Of a stretch of 50,303 nucleotides of DNA, positions 25,014 through 33,051 are shown in pieces. The stretch comes from Pseudomonadota bacterium (lineage in GTDB: Bacteria > Pseudomonadota > Gammaproteobacteria > Burkholderiales > Burkholderiaceae_B), in NCBI GenBank assembly GCA_023387815.1, contig JAEWHK010000017.1, positions 1-50,303 on the forward strand, written 5' to 3'. Position 1 is the first letter of the stretch. The number at the start of each line of letters is the position of its first letter. Below the pieces are notes generated by a model that did no database searches, was not told where the DNA came from, and saw only the letters and a program-made list of their open reading frames with translations. The position numbers were made by a program, and so were the translations under genes.

Positions 25014-26090
25014 ATGACACATACAATTGCAGTTCTTCCCGGTGATGGCATCGGCCTGGAAATCGTAGAACAGGCGCAGCGCGTGCTGAGCGCACTGAAC
25101 CTGGATCTGACCATGGAGCAGGCCCCCGTTGGCGGTACCGCCTATGACCTGCATGGACACCCATTGCCGGAAGCCACACTGGCACTGGCCAAGCGTAGCG
25201 ATGCGATTCTTTTTGGCGCTGTGGGCGGATGGAACTACGACAGTCTGCCACGCGAACACCGTCCGGAACAGGCCATTCTGGGCCTGCGCAAGAACCTTGG
25301 CCTTTTCGCCAATCTGCGCCCGGCCATCCTGTATCCCCAGCTGGCCAACGCCTCTTCGCTCAAGCCTGAGATTGTGTCCGGGCTGGATATTCTGATCATT
25401 CGCGAGCTGACCGGCGACATTTACTTTGGCAAGCCTCGCGGTGTGCGTGTGGTCGAAGAGGGCGAGTTCAAGGGTGAAAAAGAAGGTTTTGATACCATGC
25501 GCTATGCCGAGTCTGAAGTGCGCCGGATTGCCCGCATCGGCTTTGAGGCAGCACAGAAGCGCAATAAAAAGCTGTGCAGTGTCGACAAGGCAAACGTGCT
25601 GGAAACGTCACAATTCTGGCGTGATATCGTGATCGACGTGGCCAAAGACTATCCGGACGTCGAGCTGTCGCATATGTATATTGACAATGCAGCCATGCAG
25701 CTGGTTCGCGCACCCAAGGAATTTGACGTCATTGTGACGGGTAACATCTTTGGCGACATCCTGTCGGACGAAGCTGCCATGCTTACCGGTTCCATTGGAA
25801 TGCTGCCTTCGGCTTCGCTGAACGCATCCAATCAGGGGCTTTACGAGCCCAGCCACGGTTCCGCACCGGATATTGCCGGCAAGAATATTGCCAATCCGCT
25901 GGCCACAATTCTGTCGGCCGCCATGATGCTGCGCTATTCGCTCAACGAAGAGGCAGCGGCGGTTCGGGTCGAGAACGCCGTCAAGGCCGTTCTTGCACAA
26001 GGGTTGCGTACAGCCGACATTTTTGAAGAGGGCACCACAAAAGTTTCCACTTCACAAATGGGTGATGCCGTATTGAAGGCATTAAACTGA
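25014..26090 (+). CDS. leuB: 3-isopropylmalate dehydrogenase
   Basis: This 358-residue NAD-dependent enzyme oxidises and decarboxylates 3-isopropylmalate to 2-ketoisocaproate precursors in leucine synthesis. Signatures are IAVLPGDGIGLEIV at the N-terminus, FANLRPA, RELTGDIYFG (substrate arginine), the lysine in SVDKANVLE, and metal-binding aspartates in VTGNIFGDILSDEAAML with GSIGMLPSAS after it, then EPSHGSAPDIAGK. The length is normal. It ends the leuCDB run; asd follows after 121 bases. Confidence 0.97.
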   Translation: MTHTIAVLPGDGIGLEIVEQAQRVLSALNLDLTMEQAPVGGTAYDLHGHPLPEATLALAKRSDAILFGAVGGWNYDSLPREHRPEQAILGLRKNLGLFANLRPAILYPQLANASSLKPEIVSGLDILIIRELTGDIYFGKPRGVRVVEEGEFKGEKEGFDTMRYAESEVRRIARIGFEAAQKRNKKLCSVDKANVLETSQFWRDIVIDVAKDYPDVELSHMYIDNAAMQLVRAPKEFDVIVTGNIFGDILSDEAAMLTGSIGMLPSASLNASNQGLYEPSHGSAPDIAGKNIANPLATILSAAMMLRYSLNEEAAAVRVENAVKAVLAQGLRTADIFEEGTTKVSTSQMGDAVLKALN

Positions 26091-26123
26091 TATAGTTATC
26101 TAATTCAGTCACTTATGATGATG

Positions 26124-26154
26124 GCGGATGGCGCACTTGTTTGCGCGCATCCGC
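26124..26154. promoter_or_regulatory. Intercistronic hairpin between leuB and asd
   Basis: GCGGATGGCGC (26124-26134) can fold onto GCGC-GCATCCGC (26143-26154) with one bulge around an eight-base loop. It lies 33 bases after leuB and 57 bases before asd. No T tract follows, so a role in partial termination or message processing is only a suggestion. Confidence 0.4.
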
Positions 26155-26211
26155 TGTTGCATTTCCAATTTCACACCGTTTTTTCAGATACACAAAGTCA
26201 GGTAAAGAATC

Positions 26212-27342
26212 ATGTCACAGTCAGTGGGTTTTGTCGGATGGCGCGGAATGGTTGGTTCCGTGCTTATGCAGCGTATGCGGGACGAGGGCGATTTCGCCTT
26301 TATCAATCCGGTCTTTTTTTCAACGAGCAATGCCGGTGGTAAAGCACCGGCCTGGGCCGATGGCGCCGGTCCTCTGCAGGACGCCCACGACATTGAGGCA
26401 TTGAAAAAACTCCCCATTATTGTTACGGCACAGGGCGGCGACTACACCACCGACGTGCACGGCAAACTGCGCAGCGCCGGCTGGGACGGTGTCTGGATTG
26501 ATGCGGCGAGCACGCTGCGCATGAAAGACGATGCCATTATTGTGCTGGATCCGGTCAATCGCAATGTCATCGATTCGGCTATCAATAAAGGCGTGAAGAA
26601 CTTTATTGGCGGTAACTGCACGGTCAGCTGCATGCTCATGGGTCTGGCAGGCCTGTTCAAGCACGATCTGATCGACTGGATGACCAGCATGACCTATCAG
26701 GCCGCATCAGGCGGTGGCGCACAGCATATGCGCGAACTGCTCACCCAGTTTGGCCTGCTGAACGAAGCGGTCCGCCCCTTGCTGGACGATCCGGCTTCAG
26801 CCATTCTGGAAATTGATCGTCAGGTTCTGGCCAAACAGCAGGATGCCAGCCTGCCCAAAGATATGTTCGGCGTTCCTCTGGGCGGCAGCCTGATTCCCTG
26901 GATCGACAAAGACCTGGGCAATGGTCAGTCCCGTGAAGAATGGAAAGCCGAGGCCGAAACCAACAAGATTCTGGGCCGTGGCGAGGGCTTTGGCAGTTCG
27001 CCAATTCCGATAGACGGACTTTGCGTACGTATTGGTGCGATGCGCTGCCATAGTCAGGCGCTGACCATCAAACTCAAAAAAGACGTTTCCATCGACGAAA
27101 TTACCGATATCCTGCGCGAAGGGACCGAATGGGCCAAAGTCATTCCTAACACCCGCGACGAGACCATGCAGGATCTGACGCCAGTCGCCACTACCGGTAC
27201 GCTTGATATTCCGGTAGGCCGCCTGCGTAAAATGTCCATGGGTCCGGAATATCTGAGCGCGTTTACCGTCGGTGACCAGCTTTTGTGGGGGGCGGCAGAA
27301 CCGCTGCGCCGCATGCTGCGTATCAGTCTCGGAGAACTGTAA
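26212..27342 (+). CDS. asd: Aspartate-semialdehyde dehydrogenase
   Basis: This 376-residue NADPH-dependent enzyme makes L-aspartate 4-semialdehyde, the branch point to lysine/diaminopimelate, threonine and methionine. Signatures are VGFVGWRGMVGSVLMQRM (nucleotide-binding), the active-site cysteine in GGNCTVSCMLMGL, SYQ-type TYQAASGGGAQHM, and the histidine region RIGAMRCHSQALTIKL. The length fits the gram-negative form. It provides the substrate for the pathway of the thrB and dapC/D/E genes elsewhere in the window. A small membrane peptide gene starts two bases after its stop. Confidence 0.97.
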   Translation: MSQSVGFVGWRGMVGSVLMQRMRDEGDFAFINPVFFSTSNAGGKAPAWADGAGPLQDAHDIEALKKLPIIVTAQGGDYTTDVHGKLRSAGWDGVWIDAASTLRMKDDAIIVLDPVNRNVIDSAINKGVKNFIGGNCTVSCMLMGLAGLFKHDLIDWMTSMTYQAASGGGAQHMRELLTQFGLLNEAVRPLLDDPASAILEIDRQVLAKQQDASLPKDMFGVPLGGSLIPWIDKDLGNGQSREEWKAEAETNKILGRGEGFGSSPIPIDGLCVRIGAMRCHSQALTIKLKKDVSIDEITDILREGTEWAKVIPNTRDETMQDLTPVATTGTLDIPVGRLRKMSMGPEYLSAFTVGDQLLWGAAEPLRRMLRISLGEL

Positions 27343-27344
27343 GC

Positions 27345-27563
27345 ATGGATCTGCCCGCCTGGATAGCGAATTACATCTCACTCTGGCTGCTGGGCGTGCT
27401 GGCAGTCATCGTGATTGGCCTGTTCATCATGGTTCGGTGTGATCGGCGCAAAAAGGCGAGACTGCCTGCGGGGCCTGGATACGAGGCTTTCCAGCAGCAA
27501 CTCAAATCCATCAATCTGGACCTCGATGCGCCCGATTCCGACAACGCAGCGCCCCGATCCTGA
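27345..27563 (+). CDS. Small membrane protein at the fimV position (possible FimV-like remnant)
   Basis: This 72-residue protein has one hydrophobic helix (about 11-30, LWLLGVLAVIVIGLFIMV) preceded by a short N-terminus. A basic stretch (RCDRRKKAR) and a short cytoplasmic tail containing SINLDLD follow. It lies exactly between asd and truA, where many betaproteobacteria carry fimV, a very large polar landmark protein. The single helix with an acidic LDLD tail recalls the membrane segment and following region of FimV, but no LysM or TPR part exists. It starts two bases after asd, and its last 38 bases overlap the truA start, suggesting translational coupling. The FimV relation is inference. 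Confidence 0.65.
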   Translation: MDLPAWIANYISLWLLGVLAVIVIGLFIMVRCDRRKKARLPAGPGYEAFQQQLKSINLDLDAPDSDNAAPRS

Positions 27564-28404
27564 TCCGCTACAGAACGGCGACGGCAAGCCGGCATCCCGG
27601 CGCATCGCCCTGGGGGTCGCCTATAACGGCAAACCCTATCTGGGCTGGCAGACTCAGCCCGGCGGACGTACCGTACAGGATACGCTGGAAAAGGCACTGG
27701 CAGCCTTCACGTGTGAACCCACCTCAACCATTTGCGCCGGCCGTACCGACACAGGCGTACATGCCCGGGCGCAGGTTGTCCATCTGGACACCACGATTGA
27801 TCGCCGTATGGAATCATGGATTCGTGGCGTCAATGCGCATCTCCCGCCGGATATCACCATTCGCTGGGCGCGGCAGATGCCCGCTGATTTTCACGCCCGT
27901 TTCTCTGCCACTTCCCGCAGCTATGTGTATCTGCTCAGAAATGAGCGGATTCTTTCTCCACACTGGCATGGCCGGGCCGGCTGGGATTTCCACCCACTGG
28001 ACCTGACGGCCATGCAACAGGCTGCCGGTTATCTGCTGGGGCAGCATGACTTCAGCAGCTTTCGATCCTCTCAATGCCAGGCAGCCAGTCCCATACGCAG
28101 CATTGAGCAACTGAGTATCGAACAGCAGGGCGTGTTTTTCGTCTTTACGCTGAAAGCCAATGCCTTTTTGCACCATATGGTGCGCAACATTCTGGGCTGT
28201 CTGTTGTACGTGGGAAAAGGGCGTCACCCGCCGGAGTGGATTGCACAGGTGCTTGCGGAAAAGGATCGTAAAATTGCCGCTCCCACTTTTATGGCGGATG
28301 GGCTTTATTTTGCCCAGGCGAACTATCCGGCACATTTCGGACTGGAAGTCGTTGATCGCTTTGACACAACTCGGCCACTGCAGGCTTTGCTGCTGGAAAA
28401 TTGA
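27526..28404 (+). CDS. truA: tRNA pseudouridine synthase A (positions 38-40)
   Basis: This 292-residue enzyme isomerises uridines at tRNA positions 38-40. Signatures are IALGVAYNGKPYLGWQTQPGG, the catalytic aspartate in CAGRTDTGVHARAQVVHLD, and FHARFSATSRSYVYLL. A FLHHMVRNILGCLLYVGKG segment follows near the C-terminus. The ATG at 27526 is inside the end of the preceding small gene and gives a short N-terminal extension (MRPIPTTQRPDPDP). The frame is open further upstream but without conserved sequence. Linkage to asd upstream is typical; the usual trpF neighbour is displaced by a TRAP transporter. Confidence 0.95.
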   Translation: MRPIPTTQRPDPDPLQNGDGKPASRRIALGVAYNGKPYLGWQTQPGGRTVQDTLEKALAAFTCEPTSTICAGRTDTGVHARAQVVHLDTTIDRRMESWIRGVNAHLPPDITIRWARQMPADFHARFSATSRSYVYLLRNERILSPHWHGRAGWDFHPLDLTAMQQAAGYLLGQHDFSSFRSSQCQAASPIRSIEQLSIEQQGVFFVFTLKANAFLHHMVRNILGCLLYVGKGRHPPEWIAQVLAEKDRKIAAPTFMADGLYFAQANYPAHFGLEVVDRFDTTRPLQALLLEN

Positions 28405-28571
28405 AAAAAATGAGGGCAACTGCGCCACTTATTACAATTGTGATGATGGCGAGTGGGGGAAATAAGGGTAATTCTTGAGGGCGAAAACGGGTTAAATCCT
28501 GTACGATTCTGCGGTAACCAAAAGTTTCGATTACCGTTTTTCCTCACAATACCCATTGGAGACCTATAACG

Positions 28572-29672
28572 ATGAAACGTCGTTCCTTTCTCAAGCAAGC
28601 CACCGCCGGCGTGGCTGCTACGGGTGGCGCTGTACTGGCATCACCCGTTTTCGCGCAGGATGCACCAACCATCAGCTGGCGTCTGGCCTCCAGCTTCCCT
28701 ACCAGCGCTGATGCGATTTACAACGGCAGTGTCAATTTTGCCAAGCATCTGGCGGAAGCCACGGACGGCAAATTCAAAGTCAGCGTGCACCACGCCGGTG
28801 AAGTGGTGCCGGCACTGCAGGTCCTGGACGCCGTACAGAACAATACGGTTCAATGTGGTCACAGTGCGGCTTACTACTACTACGGAAAGGACCCGGCGCT
28901 CAGCTTCGATGCCGCCGTGCCATTCGGTCTGAACACTCGCCAGTACAATGCCTGGATGCGCTCCGGCAATGGTCTGGCGCTGACCCGCGAAGTCTACAAA
29001 AAATTCAATATTGTGAACTTCCCTTGCGGTCACACAGGCACGCAAATGGGCGGCTGGTTCCGCAAGGAAATTAACGGCGTAGAAGACCTGAAAGGGCTGA
29101 AAATGCGCTGCAGCGCGTTTGCCGGTGCTGTGCTCTCGCGGCTGGGCGTGATTCCCCAGCAGGTTGCCGGTGGCGATATTTATCCTTCACTTGAGAAAGG
29201 CACCATCGATGCGGCCGAATGGATCGGCCCTTACGATGACGAGAAACTCGGCTTCAACAAGGTTGCCAAGTACTATTACTATCCCGGCTGGTGGGAAGGT
29301 GGCTTCCAGGTGTCGCTGTACGTGAACGACGGCGAATACGAAAAGCTGCCCAAGCACTATCAGGCTGCCATCATGCAGGCCAGCGCACTCGCGACAGAAG
29401 AAATGATCGGCACGTATGATGCCAAGAATCCCGGTGCCCTGCGGCGTCTGATCGCTGGTGGCGGTGTCCTGAAACGTTTTCCAAAGTCTGTTCTGGACGC
29501 TTCTTTTGCTGAAGCCAACAAAGTCTATGAAGAGCTGTCTGCCAAAGATCCGCTCTTCAAGAAAATCCATGACGACTACATGGCATTCCGCAATGATGTC
29601 TACCCATGGTTCGGCGTAGCTGAATTCAGCTACGATGCGTTCATGCTGGACGCTTTGAGAAACAAAAAATAA
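28572..29672 (+). CDS. TRAP transporter solute-binding protein, Tat-exported (2-oxoacid/lactate type likely)
   Basis: This 366-residue periplasmic binding protein captures a carboxylate for the adjacent TRAP permease. The N-terminus MKRRSFLKQATAG is a twin-arginine signal (RRSFLK), cleaved probably after VFA (27). The mature part belongs to the DctP fold, subgroup labelled mannitol/chloroaromatic. Q158 (GTQMGGWF), R179 (LKMRCSAF) and E216-W217 (DAAEWIGP) match the pattern I recall for the 2-oxoacid binder TakP, where the arginine holds the carboxylate. A 2-oxo- or hydroxy-acid is therefore the best guess. A hairpin follows the gene before the membrane subunits. Confidence 0.92.
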   Translation: MKRRSFLKQATAGVAATGGAVLASPVFAQDAPTISWRLASSFPTSADAIYNGSVNFAKHLAEATDGKFKVSVHHAGEVVPALQVLDAVQNNTVQCGHSAAYYYYGKDPALSFDAAVPFGLNTRQYNAWMRSGNGLALTREVYKKFNIVNFPCGHTGTQMGGWFRKEINGVEDLKGLKMRCSAFAGAVLSRLGVIPQQVAGGDIYPSLEKGTIDAAEWIGPYDDEKLGFNKVAKYYYYPGWWEGGFQVSLYVNDGEYEKLPKHYQAAIMQASALATEEMIGTYDAKNPGALRRLIAGGGVLKRFPKSVLDASFAEANKVYEELSAKDPLFKKIHDDYMAFRNDVYPWFGVAEFSYDAFMLDALRNKK

Positions 29673-29688
29673 AAACACCATGTAAAAT

Positions 29689-29738
29689 CCGTTGTTTCCG
29701 AAAGGGGCCGTCCCGCAAGGCGGCCCTGGAAGCAACGG
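29689..29738 (+). terminator. Two-part hairpin between TRAP binding protein and membrane subunits
   Basis: Outer stem: CCGTTGTTTCC (29689-29699) pairs with GGAAGCAACGG (29728-29738), with one G-U. Inner stem: GGGCCG (29705-29710) pairs with CGGCCC (29721-29726). Thirteen bases later comes a run of seven T (29752-29758). It lies between the binding protein (stop 29672) and the small subunit (start 29782). It probably causes partial termination or protects the upstream message, so that binding protein exceeds permease. Confidence 0.65.
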
Positions 29739-29781
29739 ATGTTCTGACGTCTTTTTTTCCTATCTTATGGTGTGAAAGCAA

Positions 29782-30396
29782 ATGAAGTTTCTCTTCACTC
29801 TTTCCCGGGCTATTGATGCGCTCATCATGGCGGTTGGTCGGATCGTGATCTGGCTGACCCTGGTCGTGGTGCTGATCAGTGCGGCGAACGCGGTGGTCCG
29901 CAAGACTTTGCATTACAGCTCCAATGGCTGGCTCGAGATCCAATGGTATCTTTTCGGCGCCATTTTTCTGCTTGCTGCGGGCTATACATTTCTCAAGAAC
30001 GAACACGTACGTGTCGATATTATTTCTCAGCGTCTGTCCAAACGAACACAGATTATTATCGAAACCATTGGTGTGCTGTTTTTCATGCTGCCGGCTTGTC
30101 TGTTACTGATTTATCTGTCCTGGCCTTTCTTCATGCTTGCTTTTGATACCAATGAGCAATCATCCAATGCAGGTGGTCTGGTTCGCTGGCCCGTCAAGTT
30201 ACTGATTCCCATCGGTTTCTCACTGCTGGTTTTGGCTGGAATTTCCCATCTCATCAAATGTGTTGCCTATCTGGCCGGCAAGGGTCCGGATCCGCTGGCC
30301 CCTCTTGGCGGAAAAACAGCGGAAGAACTGCTTGCAGAAGAAATTGCTGCTGAAGCAGAAATCAAAAGACAACAATCACTGGAAGCAGGTAACTGA
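29782..30396 (+). CDS. TRAP transporter small membrane subunit (DctQ type)
   Basis: This 204-residue inner-membrane protein has four hydrophobic helices in the DctQ pattern. Typical elements are SNGWLEIQWYLFGAIFLLAAGY and LKNEHVRVDIISQRLSKR, the conserved loop after helix two. The C-terminus is charged (AEELLAEEIAAEAEIKRQQ). The large subunit starts two bases after its stop. It forms the permease with the downstream gene and works with the binding protein at 28572. Confidence 0.92.
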   Translation: MKFLFTLSRAIDALIMAVGRIVIWLTLVVVLISAANAVVRKTLHYSSNGWLEIQWYLFGAIFLLAAGYTFLKNEHVRVDIISQRLSKRTQIIIETIGVLFFMLPACLLLIYLSWPFFMLAFDTNEQSSNAGGLVRWPVKLLIPIGFSLLVLAGISHLIKCVAYLAGKGPDPLAPLGGKTAEELLAEEIAAEAEIKRQQSLEAGN

Positions 30397-30398
30397 GC

Positions 30399-32105
30399 AT
30401 GGAGTTCCTCATTCATAATATGCCGCCGATCATGTTCCTGACATTGATCTGCTTTTTGCTGCTGGGCTTTCCGGTCGCGTTTTCACTGGCCGCCAACGGT
30501 ATTCTTTATGCGCTGCTTGGCATTGCATTCGGCGAATTTACCTTCCCATTTTTGCAGGCACTGCCTGACCGGGTCTTTGGTATTGTGCAGAACGACTCAC
30601 TGCTTGCGGTGCCGTTTTTCACCTTAATGGGCTTGATCCTGGAACGATCGGGGATGGCAGAAGATCTGCTGGAAACCATCGGTCAGTTGTTTGGTCCCAT
30701 TCGTGGCGGTCTGGCGATTGCCGTCGTTTTCGTAGGCGCCATGCTTGCGGCGACCACCGGTGTGGTATCGGCATCGGTCATTTCCATGGGCCTGATTTCT
30801 CTGCCTATCATGCTGCGTTATGGCTACGACAGGAAATTGGCGACGGGGGTGATTGCGGCATCGGGCACACTGTCACAGATCATTCCACCGTCACTGGTAT
30901 TGATTATCCTGGCAGACCAGCTGGGTCGCTCCATCGGTGATATGTATCGCGGCGCCATGATTCCAGGTTTTATTCTGGCCGGTGCCTACATTCTTTATGT
31001 TGTCATCACGTCGTTGATCAAACCCTCCTATGCGCCTGCGCTGCCCCCAGAGGCCCGTGTGTACCGCGAGTCTAATGGCAGCAACGGCCTGCCTTCGCTG
31101 GTTGTACTGGTCATCATTGCCAGCGTAGGCGCCTGGTTCCTGGGCAGGATGTTTCTGTCCGAAAAGAGTGCTGCTGATGAGACCATCGTTCTGAACCTGC
31201 TGCTTTGGGGTGTGATTGCGTTTGTCATCGCCGGTCTGAACAAGCTGCTCAGACTCAATCTGTTGTCGAAAATTGCAGAGCGCGTCGTGTTTGTCATGGT
31301 GCCACCCCTGTTCCTGATTTTCCTGGTTCTGGGTACGATTTTCATTGGTGTTGCCACGCCAACGGAAGGCGGTGCGATGGGTGCTGTTGGTGCCATTATC
31401 ATGGCATTGATTCGGGGCAGACTCAGTCTGTCACTGCTCAAGCAGGCCATGGATACTACCACCAAGCTGACCAGCTTCGTTGTTTTCATTCTGGTGGGTT
31501 CTACCATCTTTACGCTGACGTTTACCGGATTTGGCGGACAACATTGGGTGGAAGGGCTGTTTGCCTCATTGCCTGGTGGTGAAATCGGCTTCCTGATCGT
31601 GGTCAGTATTGCCACATTCCTGCTGGCCTTTTTCCTGGACTTCTTTGAGCTGGCCTTTATTATTGTTCCATTGCTGGGTCCGGTAGCCGACAAGATGGGC
31701 ATTGACCTGATCTGGTTTGGTGTGTTGCTTGCTGTCAATATGCAGACATCGTTCATGCATCCTCCCTTCGGCTTCGCGCTGTTCTACTTGCGTTCCGTGG
31801 CACCGAAAGAGGACTATATTGACCGAGTCACGGGCAAGACCATCAAGCGTGTGACGACGGGAGAGATCTACAAAGGTTCCATTCCTTTCATCGTCATTCA
31901 GTTGCTGATGGTGGCCTCAGTCATGGCATTTCCTTCCATGGTCATGCATTATAAGGGGACGGGAACAGGCATTGATCCGAGTCAGGTGACCTTCGATACC
32001 GGCAGTTCATATGGGTCTGACCCTTATGGTTCTGATAGTGAAGGTGATAAAGGTGAAGAGAAATCCGGTGATTCCTATGACGATCCAGGTAATGCCTTCA
32101 GATAA
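30399..32105 (+). CDS. TRAP transporter large membrane subunit (DctM type) with acidic tail
   Basis: This 568-residue sodium-coupled translocation subunit begins MEFLIHNMPPIMFLTLICFLLLGFPVAFSLA. Signatures are VGAMLAATTGVVSASVISMG and ASGTLSQIIPPSLVLIILADQLG in the first half, and GVATPTEGGAMGAVGA in the second. At 568 residues it is longer than the classic 430-residue DctM. It has a central insertion (about 210-300) with extra hydrophobic segments, as in the mannitol/chloroaromatic subgroup. After the last helix, a tail of about 45 residues is rich in Gly, Ser and Asp (YGSDPYGSDSEGDKGEE), which is unusual. A terminator-like hairpin lies 115 bases after the stop. Confidence 0.92.
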   Translation: MEFLIHNMPPIMFLTLICFLLLGFPVAFSLAANGILYALLGIAFGEFTFPFLQALPDRVFGIVQNDSLLAVPFFTLMGLILERSGMAEDLLETIGQLFGPIRGGLAIAVVFVGAMLAATTGVVSASVISMGLISLPIMLRYGYDRKLATGVIAASGTLSQIIPPSLVLIILADQLGRSIGDMYRGAMIPGFILAGAYILYVVITSLIKPSYAPALPPEARVYRESNGSNGLPSLVVLVIIASVGAWFLGRMFLSEKSAADETIVLNLLLWGVIAFVIAGLNKLLRLNLLSKIAERVVFVMVPPLFLIFLVLGTIFIGVATPTEGGAMGAVGAIIMALIRGRLSLSLLKQAMDTTTKLTSFVVFILVGSTIFTLTFTGFGGQHWVEGLFASLPGGEIGFLIVVSIATFLLAFFLDFFELAFIIVPLLGPVADKMGIDLIWFGVLLAVNMQTSFMHPPFGFALFYLRSVAPKEDYIDRVTGKTIKRVTTGEIYKGSIPFIVIQLLMVASVMAFPSMVMHYKGTGTGIDPSQVTFDTGSSYGSDPYGSDSEGDKGEEKSGDSYDDPGNAFR

Positions 32106-32220
32106 CTCGTCGCAGACAGCAGCGGTGTCGTGATCTCGTGACTTCGTGGTCCTGAATTTATTGACCGACGCCGTGTGTTGACGGTTTTTCAGACATCAGC
32201 CTGAAAATTTCGTTACACTG

Positions 32221-32253
32221 AAAACCCTGGCACGCTTTGTGTCAGGGTTTTTT
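32221..32253 (+). terminator. Intrinsic terminator in front of trpF
   Basis: AAAACCCTGGCAC (32221-32233) pairs with GTGTCAGGGTTTT (32239-32251) through a five-base loop, with one G-U pair, followed by T to 32253. It can end the TRAP operon. Its T run stops 14 bases before the trpF ATG, so any trpF message from upstream must pass through it or start inside it. Confidence 0.8.
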
Positions 32254-32267
32254 ATTGGAATTGGAAC

Positions 32268-32936
32268 ATGAGAACGCGCGTCAAATTCTGCGGACTGAAA
32301 TCAGAAAAGGATATTCACGATGCGGTGCAGGCAGGTGCCGATGCTGTCGGTCTGGTGCTTTATGAGAAAAGCAAGCGCTACGTGAACCTGGAGCAGGCGG
32401 CTGTGCTGCGACGTGAGGTTCCCGGGCTGGTGAGCGCGGTGACACTCATGGTCAATGCGCAACAGAAGTCCGTTGACCGCGTTATTGAAACAATCCGGCC
32501 GGATTTTATACAGTTTCACGGAGACGAGACCGCGAGTTATTGCGAGCAGTTTTCTTATCCGTATATTCGCGCGCTAAGGGTCGGCGCCCCCGGCCTGGAA
32601 ACGGCAGCAGACATTGCGCTAGCGGTTCAGAATTATCCAAATGCCAGTGCCTTTCTTTTTGATGCCTATTCGCCGGGGTATGGCGGAGCGGGTATTTCAT
32701 TTGACATGGCTTTGCTGGAAGAGGCGCAACGCATTCTTCCTCGCAGCAAAATCATGATTGCAGGCGGCCTGAATGCGAGCAATATCGCTGATCTGGTCAG
32801 TCGCTATCGGCCATTTGCGGTGGATTTGAGCAGTGGTATTGAAATCGCTCCAGGTGAGAAAAGTGCTGGCAAGATGCGCTCATTCATGCTGGCCTTAACC
32901 GAGGCAGACCGGCAGGAGGCGCCGAGTGCGTTGTAA
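32268..32936 (+). CDS. trpF: Phosphoribosylanthranilate isomerase
   Basis: This 222-residue TIM-barrel enzyme catalyses the Amadori rearrangement of N-(5-phosphoribosyl)anthranilate in tryptophan synthesis. Signatures are RVKFCGLKSEKDI with the catalytic Cys 8, the DAVGLVLY stretch, DFIQFHGDE, the catalytic aspartate in FLFDAYSPGYGG, and IAGGLNASNI. GGA lies before the ATG. trpB and trpA, the usual downstream partners in Burkholderiales, are absent; four short tandem repeats and a convergent ABC-F gene follow. Confidence 0.95.
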   Translation: MRTRVKFCGLKSEKDIHDAVQAGADAVGLVLYEKSKRYVNLEQAAVLRREVPGLVSAVTLMVNAQQKSVDRVIETIRPDFIQFHGDETASYCEQFSYPYIRALRVGAPGLETAADIALAVQNYPNASAFLFDAYSPGYGGAGISFDMALLEEAQRILPRSKIMIAGGLNASNIADLVSRYRPFAVDLSSGIEIAPGEKSAGKMRSFMLALTEADRQEAPSAL

Positions 32937-32949
32937 TGGATATACGCGA

Positions 32950-33001
32950 GACCTGCATTATTGACCTGCATAATTGATCCACATTACTGACCCACATCAC
33001 T
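32950..33001. repeat. Four tandem copies of a 13-bp repeat
   Basis: Units: GACCTGCATTATT (32950-32962), GACCTGCATAATT (32963-32975), GATCCACATTACT (32976-32988), GACCCACATCACT (32989-33001). They are exactly 13 bases each with no gaps. Units 1 and 2 differ at one position, units 3 and 4 at two. The block starts 14 bases after trpF and ends 51 bases before the ABC-F stop. Its role is unknown; it could be a small minisatellite. Confidence 0.8.
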
Positions 33002-33051
33002 GAAGCCTATCGCCTGTTACCTTCTGTCTTTCAATGATGCGCGTTGGACGC

